Positions 25,732-33,939 of a stretch of DNA of 64,000 nt are shown piece after piece; position 1 is the stretch's first letter; each line of letters starts with the position of its first letter. Under the pieces are notes generated by a model. That model did no database searches, was not told where the DNA came from, and saw nothing but the letters and a program-made list of their open reading frames with translations. Position numbers and translations under genes: made by a program. This DNA is from Schaalia hyovaginalis (GTDB taxonomy: Bacteria > Actinomycetota > Actinomycetes > Actinomycetales > Actinomycetaceae), in assembly GCF_014208035.1 (NCBI RefSeq), contig NZ_JACHMK010000001.1:372001-436000 (forward strand), written 5' to 3'.

Positions 25732-26472
25732 ATGGCATCCTTTCTCTTGGTTTCTACTCGTCCTGAGGAAGAGGCGATCGAGGCGGAGTACTCCGCCTTC
25801 TTGAGCGTCTCGGGTCTCGAGGAGCAGGAGCTCGAGCAGGTCAGGCTCGACATGCTCGGCCTGCCGGAGATCGATGTGCGGGCCTATTCGGGGATCATCG
25901 TCGCGGGCTCGCCCTTTGGCGCGACGACGCTCGACGACTTCAAGACGCCCTCGCAGCGCAGGGTCGAGACGGAGCTGCGCCACCTCCTCGCAGACATCCT
26001 CGAAGCGGGTGCGCCCTGCCTGACGACCGGATACGGCACGGAGATCGCCACCGTCCTCATGGGGGGGAGCATGTCGACGGAATGCGCGGAGGAGTCGCAG
26101 CTCGTCGAGATCCTCCTGACCGCCGATGGCATCGCGGACCCGCTCCTCGAGGACTTCCCGCGGACCTTCCCCACCTTCGTCAATCATCGCGAGGCCGTGT
26201 CCTCGCTCCCTCCCGGCGCGACTGTGCTCGCCAAGTCGATCACCTGCCCGGCGCAGATCGTGAAGTTCGCCGAGAACTTCTATGCGACGCAGTTCAACCC
26301 CGAGTTGGACTCGGACCTCATTTCGGATGCCCTTCAGCGCTGGGAGGATGCGGGCTATCCGGGGACCGACGACGTCGACTACCTCGTCGTGATCGGTCGA
26401 GAGGGGAGGGGGCGCCATCAGGCGGGCAGGGTCGTGGCGAACTTCGTGAACCGCTATCGCTCCGCTTCTTGA
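25732..26472 (+). CDS. Class I glutamine-amidotransferase-fold protein without the catalytic Cys and His
   Basis: 246-residue protein with the fold of GMP-synthase-type glutaminase domains. The oxyanion region YSGIIVAGSPFGATTLDD and the late ATQFNPELDSD are recognisable. The nucleophile elbow, normally GICxGHQ, reads TTGYGTE, so Cys is Gly, and the QFHPE histidine is Asn. Hydrolysis of glutamine by the known mechanism is therefore not expected. C-terminal residues ADALQRW... resemble the family's last helix. Apparently leaderless: TAGACT (25720-25725) then six bases before ATG. A sensor or binding role is possible; it may also act on another substrate. Confidence 0.7.
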   Translation: MASFLLVSTRPEEEAIEAEYSAFLSVSGLEEQELEQVRLDMLGLPEIDVRAYSGIIVAGSPFGATTLDDFKTPSQRRVETELRHLLADILEAGAPCLTTGYGTEIATVLMGGSMSTECAEESQLVEILLTADGIADPLLEDFPRTFPTFVNHREAVSSLPPGATVLAKSITCPAQIVKFAENFYATQFNPELDSDLISDALQRWEDAGYPGTDDVDYLVVIGREGRGRHQAGRVVANFVNRYRSAS

Positions 26473-26573
26473 GCCGGGGCGGCGTGAGGCACCCCATGCT
26501 CCGCCGCTCGCCGCTGGTTAGCGTTTTGGCGCTCCTAGCGTTTAGGATGGTCGAGCGCACTTCGGTGCGTGCT

Positions 26574-26658
26574 GGAGGATTCGCCTAGTGGCCTATGGCG
26601 CACGCTTGGAAAGCGTGTTGGGTGCAAGCCCTCGGGGGTTCGAATCCCCCATCCTCCG
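26574..26658 (+). tRNA. tRNA-Ser (anticodon GGA)
   Basis: 85-nt serine tRNA with 7-bp acceptor stem (GGAGGAT/ATCCTCC), discriminator G, the long variable arm of class II tRNAs, and the anticodon loop TTGGAAA reading UCC/UCU. The T arm GGGGGTTCGAATCCCCC is perfect. The CCA end is not encoded. Confidence 0.95.
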
Positions 26659-26664
26659 CCCTTG

Positions 26665-26706
26665 CTTCGGCCCGGCGTCACGCGAATGAGTGGCGCCGGG
26701 CCGAAG
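26665..26706 (+). terminator. Terminator of tRNA-Ser
   Basis: 17-bp arms with one G-U pair (CTTCGGCCCGGCGTCAC and near complement), 6 bases after the tRNA, followed by TGTTTCACC. Confidence 0.8.
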
Positions 26707-27099
26707 TGTTTCACCGCCCTCGGCCGCCGGCGACGGTCTTGAGCGCGGCGCGCACGGGCGGGCGCCGCGTGCTGGTCGGGGCGGCGGTTCCGGGTTTGCC
26801 CGCGCGGGCCTTCTGCGAAGGTGGCGACTTCTCGCCTTCTGCGGCTCGGAGTCCTGAATCTTGGTGCCGAGCCCATCGGGTGATGGGGATGGAATGATGG
26901 CGTGTTCCCCGTCATGTAATCCAAATATTGAAGAAGTTGGGGAAGTGCCGGCGCTGAGCACGATGGACGTGTTAGGAATGGCGTATCGGTGTGCGGCGCA
27001 CGCCGAGTCCTTCGCCCGGCACGACAGAGGTGGACCCCATGCCGTACACGATGAATACCCCTTTCGCCGCAGCGGAACGCCCCCGGTGAGCCGCGCGCC
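26707..27099. other. Gap without a supportable gene
   Basis: About 390 bases between tRNA-Ser and the next gene. The first 120 bases are very GC-rich and the rest has lower GC. On the minus strand a short Arg/Lys/Pro-rich frame could be the tail of a lost protein, but there is no family signal. The lower-GC stretch near 26890-26990 may contain the promoter of the downstream genes. Confidence 0.4.
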
Positions 27100-27633
27100 A
27101 TGGGTGAGGGGCGACGGGCTGTGAGGGCGATGCCGCTCATCGCAGTGGTCAGTGCTTGCGTCGCCCTGACCGGGATCTACGGCGCATGGGACTGGGGTCG
27201 TCACGAAGGGTACTGGGGGACGTCGGACGAGCTCGCCCGTCTGTCCAGCCAGGAGGTGATCGCCTCCGATGAAGGGCTGGCCAGCCGCATCGTTGATCGC
27301 TCACCGCATCGGGCCCTTCTGGACAAGCCTCGCCCCCAATGGGTCGAAGCGGAGATCGCCCCGTCCCCCGGATCCGGAGTCCCCGCCACGGCCGACGGGC
27401 TCTCGCATGAACTGCGGGCCAAGGCGACGAGGACGGGATGGGCGATCGACGAGGAGTGCATGCCGGATCTTCTCTGGTGCGCGCGCCGCATCGACGCCGA
27501 GGGATTGACCCTGTTCATGACGGTCTCGGCTCCGCAAGGGGCGGAGCCGAAGAGTTCAGAAAGGATGAGCGGCGAAGCCGATCGCGCCGGCACCGAGTCG
27601 GGCGTCCTCCGCGTTCGTATGCAATACCTCTAA
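27100..27633 (+). CDS. Hypothetical protein with N-terminal membrane anchor
   Basis: 177-residue protein that I do not recognise. One hydrophobic stretch near the N-terminus (MPLIAVVSACVALTGIYGAW) suggests a signal anchor, and the rest is polar and exported. There are two Cys (CMPDLLWC) six residues apart that could form a disulfide. Alternative starts at GTG 27121 or ATG 27130 would put the hydrophobic segment at the very N-terminus, as in a normal signal anchor. It ends two bases before the large wall-anchored SGNH protein, so the two are probably co-expressed at the cell surface. Confidence 0.55.
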   Translation: MGEGRRAVRAMPLIAVVSACVALTGIYGAWDWGRHEGYWGTSDELARLSSQEVIASDEGLASRIVDRSPHRALLDKPRPQWVEAEIAPSPGSGVPATADGLSHELRAKATRTGWAIDEECMPDLLWCARRIDAEGLTLFMTVSAPQGAEPKSSERMSGEADRAGTESGVLRVRMQYL

Positions 27634-27635
27634 AG

Positions 27636-30005
27636 ATGAAACCATTTTTCAGAAAACTCCTGGGCGGCATGACCGCTGCGATCGTCGCCCTCGCGGTGCT
27701 CGCCCCCGCGGCGCAGGCCGATGACACGGGGAAGTACCTCACCCTGTCCCTCATCGGGGACTCCTACACCGCCGGCAACGGAGCCGGCTCCTACTACGGG
27801 CCCAAGGACAGCCTGCGCTCCACCCGCAACTGGGGGCACACCTACTCGAACTGGCTGAACCGACAGGGCGTTCACACGACGATCCGCAACTACGCCTTCT
27901 CGGGCGCCGTCATCAACGACGTCCTCAACACGCAGCTGCCCGCCCTCGACCCCGAGTCGGACGTCGTCATGCTCACCGCGGGCGGGAACGACGTCGAATT
28001 CGCGAACATCGTGACCTCATGCTTCACGAACATCCCCTTCGTCGCGACGATCGACAAGTGCAAGGGCGCGATGAGCAAGGCGAAGGATGTGTTCCCCTCG
28101 GTCGTTCAGCGGACGCAGGACCTCTTGACGCAAGTCGCTGCGAAGATCCGCCCCGGAGCGCAGATCGTCCTCGTCGGCTACCCCCTGCTCTCCATCGAGA
28201 CCTCGTGGCAGATGAAGCCGTGGTTCTGGGGTGCGCCCTACCCGGCGGCCCAGGAGATCCGCGCATTCGGCCAGCAGGCGACGGCGCGTCAGCAGCAACT
28301 CGTCGATGAATGGAATCGCGCCGAGCACAACGACGTCGGACTCACCTACGTCCCCGTCGAGGTGCTCTTCGCCGGGCACGAACCGGATCCGGATACGACC
28401 AAGCGCAACGACTACCGCTGGATCAACGAGTTCCTGGAAACCGAGGGCAAGATCGGTCCTGACGGCAAGACCCAGTCCGAGAGGGCCCTCACGACGCCCG
28501 CCTACTGGTACCACCCGAACATCACCGGGCATGAGGAGATCGGCAAGCTCCTCCAGCGCGAGGTCGGCATCCCCGCCTCCGTCCGCACGACGCGCGCATT
28601 CTCGCGCGACATCGACCTCGTCTTCGCCCTCGAGGACTCCCTCGACACCGCCGAATCCCTCGCCGATCTGAAGAAGCAGATAACGCGCATCACCTCCGAG
28701 GTCTCGCAGAAGGCGAACGAAGGCGGCAAGGCCGCTCGATTCGGCCTCATCACCTACCGGAACGCCGCTGATCCGAGTGCTTCGGTGACGAAGAACGGCG
28801 TCTTCTTCGACAGCCCCGAGGCCCTGACGGCTTCGCTGGGCACAGTGGCGACAGGAAGCGAGCAGGGCGGCGGCCCCTCCACTTACAAAGCCCTCGACAC
28901 GGCCCTCCAAAGCGAGTGGAAGGCCGGCGCCCGTAAAGTCGTCATCCTCCTCGGGGACGCCGAAGCCCCCGAAGGCGAGACCCCCGACTGGGACAGGCTC
29001 CTGCGCAACGCATTCACCGCCGACGTCGCCGAGGTCCTCGTCATCGACCCCGACGACAGCGTCGACGCATCGGTGAAGGACCTCGCACTCAACACCGGCG
29101 GTCACGTCACCACGGCGCAGACCCTCAAGCCCCTCATCGTCGAAGCGCCGACGGCCCGCATATCCACCATCGATCCCGCGGGCATCGGCGAGGACGTCGA
29201 ATTCGACGCCTCCGGCTCCTTCGCAGCCGAAGGGCAACTCGTCTCCTACGAATGGGACGTCAACGGCGACGGGGTCTTCGAGGCCGTCACCCGCACGGAG
29301 AACGGAATCGCCGCGAACCCGGTCCATTCGGCGCGCTTCGACGCTCCGATCAGTGCGAACGTCACCCTGCGGGTCACCGATGAATACGGGAAGACCGCGA
29401 CGGCCGAGATGCCGCTCGTCGTCACCCGGGACGGGGACTCGGTCGATGACGCGATCGACAACTGCCCCGCCGATCGTAATGAGGATCAAGCCGACGCCGA
29501 CGGCGACGGAATCGGCGACGTCTGCGACGACTTCCCCTACGGCGAGCCCGAGGCGGTGCCGATGCCCGAACGCGCCGTGGTGCCCTCGGGGTCGGGCGTC
29601 GAAGCAGGATCGGCCATCTCCTTCACCGCGACGGGCTTCGCGGTCGGACAGGACGTCACCTTCACCGTTCACTCCGATCCCCTCGTCGTGGGCACGGCCC
29701 GCGTCGGGGCGGACGGGACGGCCACCCTGGACTGGACCGTGCCGGAGGGCTTCTCCGCCGGTGCGCACCGAGTCGTCGCCTCGATTGAGAACGGGCACAC
29801 CGCTGAAGCCTCATTCGACGTGTTCGCGAAGCCGATGCGGGCCGTCGCCGCCTCGGCCGTCCTGCCCGCGGCTCCGCAGAGCCCGGGGAAGAGCGCGAGC
29901 GCGCTCGCCTCGACGGGCGGGGCATCCGCCCTCGCGGCCGCGGCGGCGACCCTGCTCTTCCTCGCAGGAGTGGGAATGCGCACGGTGAAGAAGCAGCGCG
30001 CGTAG
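27636..30005 (+). CDS. Secreted wall-anchored SGNH hydrolase with VWA-like, PKD and TSP3 regions (LAxTG)
   Basis: 789-residue surface protein. Signal peptide of about 29 residues (ends APAAQADD). Residues 30 to about 310 are a GDSL/SGNH lipase-esterase domain: LSLIGDSYTAGNGAG (nucleophile Ser), TAGGNDVEF, and HPNITGHEEIG near its end. Then a VWA-like region (DIDLVFALEDSLDTAESL ... KVVILLGDAEAPEGE), a PKD-like domain (DASGSFAAEGQLVSYEWD), and a thrombospondin type 3 calcium repeat (DNCPADRNEDQADADGDG). The C-terminus has LASTG, a hydrophobic span and KKQRA: a class E sortase signal (LAxTG) common in actinobacteria. Likely a surface esterase acting on a polymer or lipid; target unknown. Confidence 0.85.
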   Translation: MKPFFRKLLGGMTAAIVALAVLAPAAQADDTGKYLTLSLIGDSYTAGNGAGSYYGPKDSLRSTRNWGHTYSNWLNRQGVHTTIRNYAFSGAVINDVLNTQLPALDPESDVVMLTAGGNDVEFANIVTSCFTNIPFVATIDKCKGAMSKAKDVFPSVVQRTQDLLTQVAAKIRPGAQIVLVGYPLLSIETSWQMKPWFWGAPYPAAQEIRAFGQQATARQQQLVDEWNRAEHNDVGLTYVPVEVLFAGHEPDPDTTKRNDYRWINEFLETEGKIGPDGKTQSERALTTPAYWYHPNITGHEEIGKLLQREVGIPASVRTTRAFSRDIDLVFALEDSLDTAESLADLKKQITRITSEVSQKANEGGKAARFGLITYRNAADPSASVTKNGVFFDSPEALTASLGTVATGSEQGGGPSTYKALDTALQSEWKAGARKVVILLGDAEAPEGETPDWDRLLRNAFTADVAEVLVIDPDDSVDASVKDLALNTGGHVTTAQTLKPLIVEAPTARISTIDPAGIGEDVEFDASGSFAAEGQLVSYEWDVNGDGVFEAVTRTENGIAANPVHSARFDAPISANVTLRVTDEYGKTATAEMPLVVTRDGDSVDDAIDNCPADRNEDQADADGDGIGDVCDDFPYGEPEAVPMPERAVVPSGSGVEAGSAISFTATGFAVGQDVTFTVHSDPLVVGTARVGADGTATLDWTVPEGFSAGAHRVVASIENGHTAEASFDVFAKPMRAVAASAVLPAAPQSPGKSASALASTGGASALAAAAATLLFLAGVGMRTVKKQRA

Positions 30006-30025
30006 TCCTCCTCGCGATATGAGGG

Positions 30026-30062
30026 CCCGCTGGGCACGGAGTCGAGCTCCGTGCCCAGCGGG
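30026..30062 (+). terminator. Terminator of the wall-anchored protein gene
   Basis: Perfect 16-bp arms (CCCGCTGGGCACGGAG and complement) around TCGAG, about 20 bases past the stop. The remnant permease reading frame begins directly after it, so a deletion endpoint lies at about 30062. Confidence 0.8.
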
Positions 30063-30064
30063 CG

Positions 30065-30532
30065 TATTCGGGTGACCCGGCCCTCGGGCGGAACGGCGAG
30101 CTCGTCTCGGTCATCGTCCCGACGACGGTCACGGCCTTCGGGGTGTTCTGGCTGACCCAGTACATCCGCGACGCACTCTACGAGCTCATCGAAGCGGCCC
30201 GCGTCGACGGCGCCTCGATGTTCCGCACCTTCTGGTCGGTCGCCCTGCCGGCTGCGCGTCCGGCGGCCTCGATGCTGACCCTCTTCACCTTCGTGGGGAG
30301 CTGGACGAACTTCTTCTGGCCCTTCATCGTCCTCGGAGCGAAAAACCCGACTCTCCCGGTCGCCCTCCAGCTCCTCCAGGCGTCCTACTTCAAGGACTAC
30401 TCGCTCGTCATGGCGGGCGTCGTCGTCGCGACACTGCCCCTCCTCATTCTGTTCGTCGCCGCCGGACGCCAGCTCGTCGCCGCCGGACGCCAGCTCGTCG
30501 CCGGCATCATGCAAGGAACCGTCAAAGGATGA
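30065..30532 (+). pseudogene. Carbohydrate ABC permease (MalG type), N-terminal half deleted
   Basis: C-terminal half of a sugar importer permease. Homology continues upstream of any start codon, from about 30065 (GRNGELVSVIVPTTVTAFGV), through the EAA loop EAARVDGASMFRTFWSVALP, to the normal C-terminus. The first 130 or so residues (spans 1-3) are missing, so it is a 5' deletion remnant. The GTG at 30143 is an accidental start. Near the end VAAGRQL is repeated by a 21-bp duplication. Its stop overlaps the ATG of the GH1 remnant (ATGA), preserving the old operon order permease, glycosidase, LacI regulator. Confidence 0.8.
30454..30495 (+). repeat. 21-bp tandem duplication in the permease remnant
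   Basis: Two perfect copies of a 21-bp unit coding VAAGRQL, in frame. The intact family has one copy at this place, so it is a slippage or unequal-exchange product. Confidence 0.85.
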
Positions 30533-31394
30533 CCACTCTCTTTCCCCGAGGGATTCCGCTGGGGGCGTCGCCACCGCCGCCGCGCAGATCGAGGGCGCCG
30601 CCCACGAGGGCGGGAAGGGCCACTCCATCTGGGACGCCTACGCCCGAGAGCCCGGTGCGATCCTCGACTCCTCGACTCCTCGACTCCTCGACTCCTCGAC
30701 TCCTCGACTCCTCGAACCTCGACGTCACCTGCGACCACTATCACCGCCTCGACGAGGACATCGCCCTCATGAAGGATCTCGGGGTGGGGACATTCCGCTT
30801 CTCGGTATCCTGGGCTCGCGTCATGCCCGACGGGCGTACCCTCAACGAGGACGGGCTCGCCTTCTACGAGCGTCTCGGTGCGAAGGTCGGCGTGTGGACG
30901 ACCCTCAACGAGCCCTGGTGCTCCTCGCTACTGTCCTACGCGGGCGGCGAGCACGCCCCCGCTCACACGGACCCCGGTGAGGCGGTCGCTGCCGTCCACC
31001 ACCTCCTGCTCGCCCACGGCCTGGGCGTCAAGGCCATTCGCGAGGCCGCGGCAGCGCGCTCGGAGGAGCCGAGCATCGGCATCACCCTGAACCTCACGGT
31101 CGCCCACCCCGCCGACCCGTCCAACGAGGCCGACCTCGATGCGGCGCGCAGGATCGACGGGACTGCGAACCGCCTCTTCCTCGACCCGATCTTCCGGGGC
31201 GCCTACCCTGAGGACGTCGTCGCCGACATGGCGGCCACCGAGGACGGGGACGAGCGCTGCGACATGCGCACCTGGATCCACGTGGGCGACCTCGAGATCA
31301 TCAACGCGCCCATCGAGGTGCTCGGCGTGAACTTCTACAACGGACAGATGGTCGCCGCCGCCGACCCGGAGGACCGCTCGCCCCTCGTCCGCAT
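30529..31394 (+). pseudogene. GH1 beta-glucosidase remnant (frameshifts and internal deletions)
   Basis: Broken GH1 glycosidase. Shifted by +1 near the start, the DNA encodes SFPEGFRW and, one base later again, ATAAAQIEGAAHEGG, the usual GH1 N-terminus, so extra bases lie in CTCTTTCC and TGGGGGC. An 8-bp tandem repeat at 30661-30716 disturbs the frame further. Then HYHRLDEDIALMKDLGV and FRFSVSWARVMPDG are normal. About 50 residues are lost between FYERL and GAKVGVWTTLNEPW (acid/base region), apparently between two RLG copies. After LGVNFYNG the C-terminal part with the nucleophile (TENG) is gone, and the frame runs straight into the LacI remnant. Confidence 0.8.
30661..30716 (+). repeat. 8-bp tandem repeat (TCCTCGAC) in the GH1 remnant
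   Basis: Six perfect copies of TCCTCGAC and a seventh ending in A. The unit is not a multiple of three, so each gain or loss shifts the reading frame, as in contingency loci. Here the gene is already broken, so it is probably decay and not regulation. Confidence 0.9.
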
Positions 31395-32187
31395 CGACAA
31401 GCGAGGCCGGGCCCACCTCGCCGCCGTCGAGCGGGCCGTCAAGGAGCTCGGCTACGTGCCGAACTCGGCGGCCCGGATGCTCGTCACGCAGCGGACGGAC
31501 ACGGTCGCTCTCATGATCCCCGAGCCGGATCTGCTGGTCTTCACCGATCCCTTCTTCGCGCGCATCGCGATCTGCCTGTCGCGGGTACTCGCCGCATCCG
31601 ACATCCAGCTCGTCACCGCTTTCGCGGACAGCGCGAACGGCTCGAAGAGAGCTGCGGCCTTCCTGCGCGACGGGCGCGTCGACGGGGCGATCGTCGTCTC
31701 CCACCACCGGATCCCCGAGCAGCTCGACTCCTACCTCTCGGCGCCGCTCCCCGTGGTCTTCATCGGCCGCCCCTTCATCGAGGATCCTCCTCCCTGCTGG
31801 GTGGACGTCGACAACCTCGAGGTCGGGCGGATTGCCGCCCGACGTCTTATCGAGGCGGGGGTCAAGCGCCCTGCGATCATCACGGGCCCCCTCGACATGG
31901 TCGCTGCTTCGGATCGTCTGCTCGGCTTTCGGGAGCTCCTCTCGGCGCAGGGCATGGTCCCTTTCGAAGCGGAGGCCCGCTTCACCCCTGCATCGGGCGA
32001 GGCGGCCGCCGATGAGCTCGCGCCTCTCATCACGGCAGGAGACATCGACGGGGTCTTCGTGTCTTCGGACCCGATGGCGCTCGCGGCGATGCGCGTGTGG
32101 AAGTCGCACGGGATCCGCATACCCGAGGACCTGCGCGTCATCGGCTTCGACGGGACCGAGGCCGCGGCGGAGGCGATTCCCGCCCTG

Positions 32188-32195
32188 ACGATCGA
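32188..32195 (+). repeat. Target-site repeat, left side of IS copy A
   Basis: ACGATCGA here faces ACCATCGA at 33682-33689 on the other side of the element: 7 of 8 bases match, consistent with the 8-bp duplication of IS256-group elements plus one change. Confidence 0.65.
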
Positions 32196-32356
32196 GGGTT
32201 AAGGGTCAAAAAGTGTGTCCGGAATCGCGGATTTTCACGGATTGACCTGTAGGTTTCCGGAAAGTATATGCTCCGGAAGCATATATCTAGCCCCCGACGG
32301 GAAATCCTCGGTGTGGCAGCCGTGATGTGCTATGCGCGGCGTGGTGTGGTGTCGCA

Positions 32357-33535
32357 ATGTCGAAGAACCAACCACGCTGCCACTGCGGCGGTGAAATGAA
32401 ACGCAACGGCACCACCAGCAAAGGCACCACCAGATGGCGCTGCAAACAATGCGGCGCCTCCAGCGTCAAACGTCGAAACGACATCACCAACGCGGCAGTG
32501 TTCACCCAGTTCATCGAGCATTGCACCACCGCAATATCACTCGACGACCTAGCCAAACGAAACGGTGTTAGCCGCGCCACCATGAAGCGGCGCTTCAAGT
32601 GGTGCTGGCTCGTTGATGTGCCTGACCCCACCGCCGGCCACCACAAGCGGATCTACGACCAGGTATTTCTCGATGGCACCTACACCGCCGGTGGCTGCCT
32701 GATCGTCGCGGCGACCATCGACCACGTGATCGCCTGGCACTGGTGCAAACACGAAACCACCCGCGACTACCAACTGCTGCTTGAACGCATCGAAGCCCCA
32801 CTCATCGCCGTCATCGACGGCGGCCAAGGCGCATACAGCGCAATCAAAAAGTGCTGGCCGACTACGAAAATTCAACGCTGCCTCGTCCACGCCCAACGCG
32901 TGGTCCGCCGCTACACCACCACCAACCCACGCACCGATGCCGGGCGCACCATCTACCGACTTGCGCTGAAACTGACCCGGATCACCACACTGGATGAAGC
33001 CGCCGCGTGGGGTGTGCAACTGCACGAGTTTTCAACGATCTACCGGGAATGGATGAACGAGAAAACCATGATCAAAGACCCCAAAACAGGTGCATGGACC
33101 CGCGTGTGGACCCACCACAACGTGCGCAAGGCCTACAACAGCCTCAACCATCTTTGGCGGTCCGAGATGCTGTTTGTCTACCTCAACCCGCCAGCAGGAG
33201 TCCTTGCGCCCGAGCGGATCAAATCCACCACCAACAGCTTAGAAGGCGGCATCAACGCCCAGCTCAAACTGCTCGCCAGAACCCACCGCGGCAGATCAGG
33301 CGAACGACAACGCCGCATGCTGGATTGGTGGCTCTACTTAAAAACGGAACTGCCTGACGATCCAGTACGAATCGCCAGGCAGTCCGACTGGGGCCAGGGC
33401 CAACTCGCCAAAGTATCCACCCTGACCCAAACCGAGAACCAAGCCGACCACGAAACAGGACGCCCAGCCCTCTACGACAACGCTATCGACACCGACTACA
33501 CCCACTCAATCGGCATTCAAAAAGGCCAAATCTAA
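32357..33535 (+). CDS. IS1249-type transposase, copy A
   Basis: 392-residue DDE transposase. N-terminal zinc ribbon (CHCGGEMKRNG ... WRCKQCGASS), a helix-turn-helix (SLDDLAKRNGVSRATMKRRF), then a MULE/IS256-like catalytic core with candidate acidic residues in FLDGTYTAGG, AVIDGGQGAYSA and NSLEGGINAQLK. ATG at 32357 gives MSKNQPRC, the usual family start; a 10-residue longer reading lacks a ribosome site. The gene is intact. GC content and codon choice (many AAA, ACC, CAC) differ from the host genes, in line with acquisition from a related actinobacterium. Confidence 0.92.
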   Translation: MSKNQPRCHCGGEMKRNGTTSKGTTRWRCKQCGASSVKRRNDITNAAVFTQFIEHCTTAISLDDLAKRNGVSRATMKRRFKWCWLVDVPDPTAGHHKRIYDQVFLDGTYTAGGCLIVAATIDHVIAWHWCKHETTRDYQLLLERIEAPLIAVIDGGQGAYSAIKKCWPTTKIQRCLVHAQRVVRRYTTTNPRTDAGRTIYRLALKLTRITTLDEAAAWGVQLHEFSTIYREWMNEKTMIKDPKTGAWTRVWTHHNVRKAYNSLNHLWRSEMLFVYLNPPAGVLAPERIKSTTNSLEGGINAQLKLLARTHRGRSGERQRRMLDWWLYLKTELPDDPVRIARQSDWGQGQLAKVSTLTQTENQADHETGRPALYDNAIDTDYTHSIGIQKGQI

Positions 33536-33681
33536 CCCCCGCGACACGCCGAGCCAGACACACATTTTGACCCTTAACCCACGCTATCGACACCGACTAC
33601 ACCCACTCAATCGGCATTCAAAAAGGCCAAATCTAACCCCCGCGACACGCCGAGCCAGACACACATTTTGACCCTTAACCC
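33480..33681 (+). repeat. Tandem 101-bp duplication of the right IS end (copy A)
   Basis: Two perfect 101-bp units, 33480-33580 and 33581-33681. Each holds the last part of the transposase gene, its stop, and the terminal inverted repeat ending CTTAACCC. The mirror copy has the same duplication, so the extended form moved or was copied as a unit. Confidence 0.95.
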
Positions 33682-33689
33682 ACCATCGA
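33682..33689 (+). repeat. Target-site repeat, right side of IS copy A
   Basis: ACCATCGA; partner of ACGATCGA at 32188-32195. It also restores the LacI reading frame when joined. Confidence 0.65.
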
Positions 33690-33939
33690 CAACCCGGCCG
33701 AGGAAATGGGGCGGGCCGCGGCGCGGATGCTTCGGGAAATGAGCGACGGCACCTGGAACAGGGAGCCCATCCTCCTGCCGACCCGCCTCATCGCCCGCGA
33801 ATCCTGCTGACTGACCCCGCCCCGCCCCTCTTGTCGAGAGCATCACTTCCACCCGCTCCGCCCTCGTGCACCCCTCGGCCATAGCACCCGCTCGCCCGGC
33901 CATTGCTTCCTGCACGGCAGGTCACGACCTCGAAGGTGA

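Larger units (their letters stand above)
32196..33681 (+). mobile_element. IS1249-type insertion sequence, copy A
   Basis: 1486-bp element bounded by GGGTTAAGGGTCAAAA(A)TGTGTC-type inverted ends. It carries one transposase gene. The right end is duplicated: a 101-bp segment including the terminal repeat occurs twice in tandem (33480-33681), so without it the element would be 1385 bp. It interrupts the LacI remnant, with an imperfect 8-bp target repeat. All six reading frames are the same as in the inverted copy at 37962-39447, so the two copies are essentially identical and recent. IS1249 is known from Corynebacterium transposon Tn5432. Confidence 0.9.
31395..33810 (+). pseudogene. LacI-family regulator, HTH deleted and split by the IS insertion
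   Basis: The N-terminal helix-turn-helix is missing. The remnant begins around AVERAVKELGYVPNSAARML, continues through the sugar-binding core (TDTVALMIPEPDLLVFTDPF, DNLEVGRIAARRLIEAG, IDGVFVSSDPMALAAMRVW, LRVIGFDGTEAAAEA) to PALTI at 32195. The sequence resumes at 33682 with IDNPAEEMGRAAARMLREM and ends at 33810. Joining the sides gives PALTIDNPAEEMG, a normal LacI C-terminus, which proves that the IS split one gene. In frame with the GH1 remnant upstream, giving a meaningless 557-residue chimera ending in the IS. Regulator of the lost glycoside operon. Confidence 0.85.

Noticed and set aside
26535..27204. Two minus-strand frames running through tRNA-Ser
   Set aside because: Their C-termini (for example DSNPRGLAPN-type text) are the well-known artefact of translating antisense tRNA-Ser; not proteins.
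30661..30716. CRISPR-like array
   Set aside because: The unit is 8 bp with no spacers; it is a microsatellite. No cas genes are in the window.
30529..32202. A real 557-residue GH1-regulator fusion protein
   Set aside because: The parts lack the GH1 nucleophile region and the LacI HTH, have frameshifts near the start and end inside an IS end; best read as pseudogene debris.
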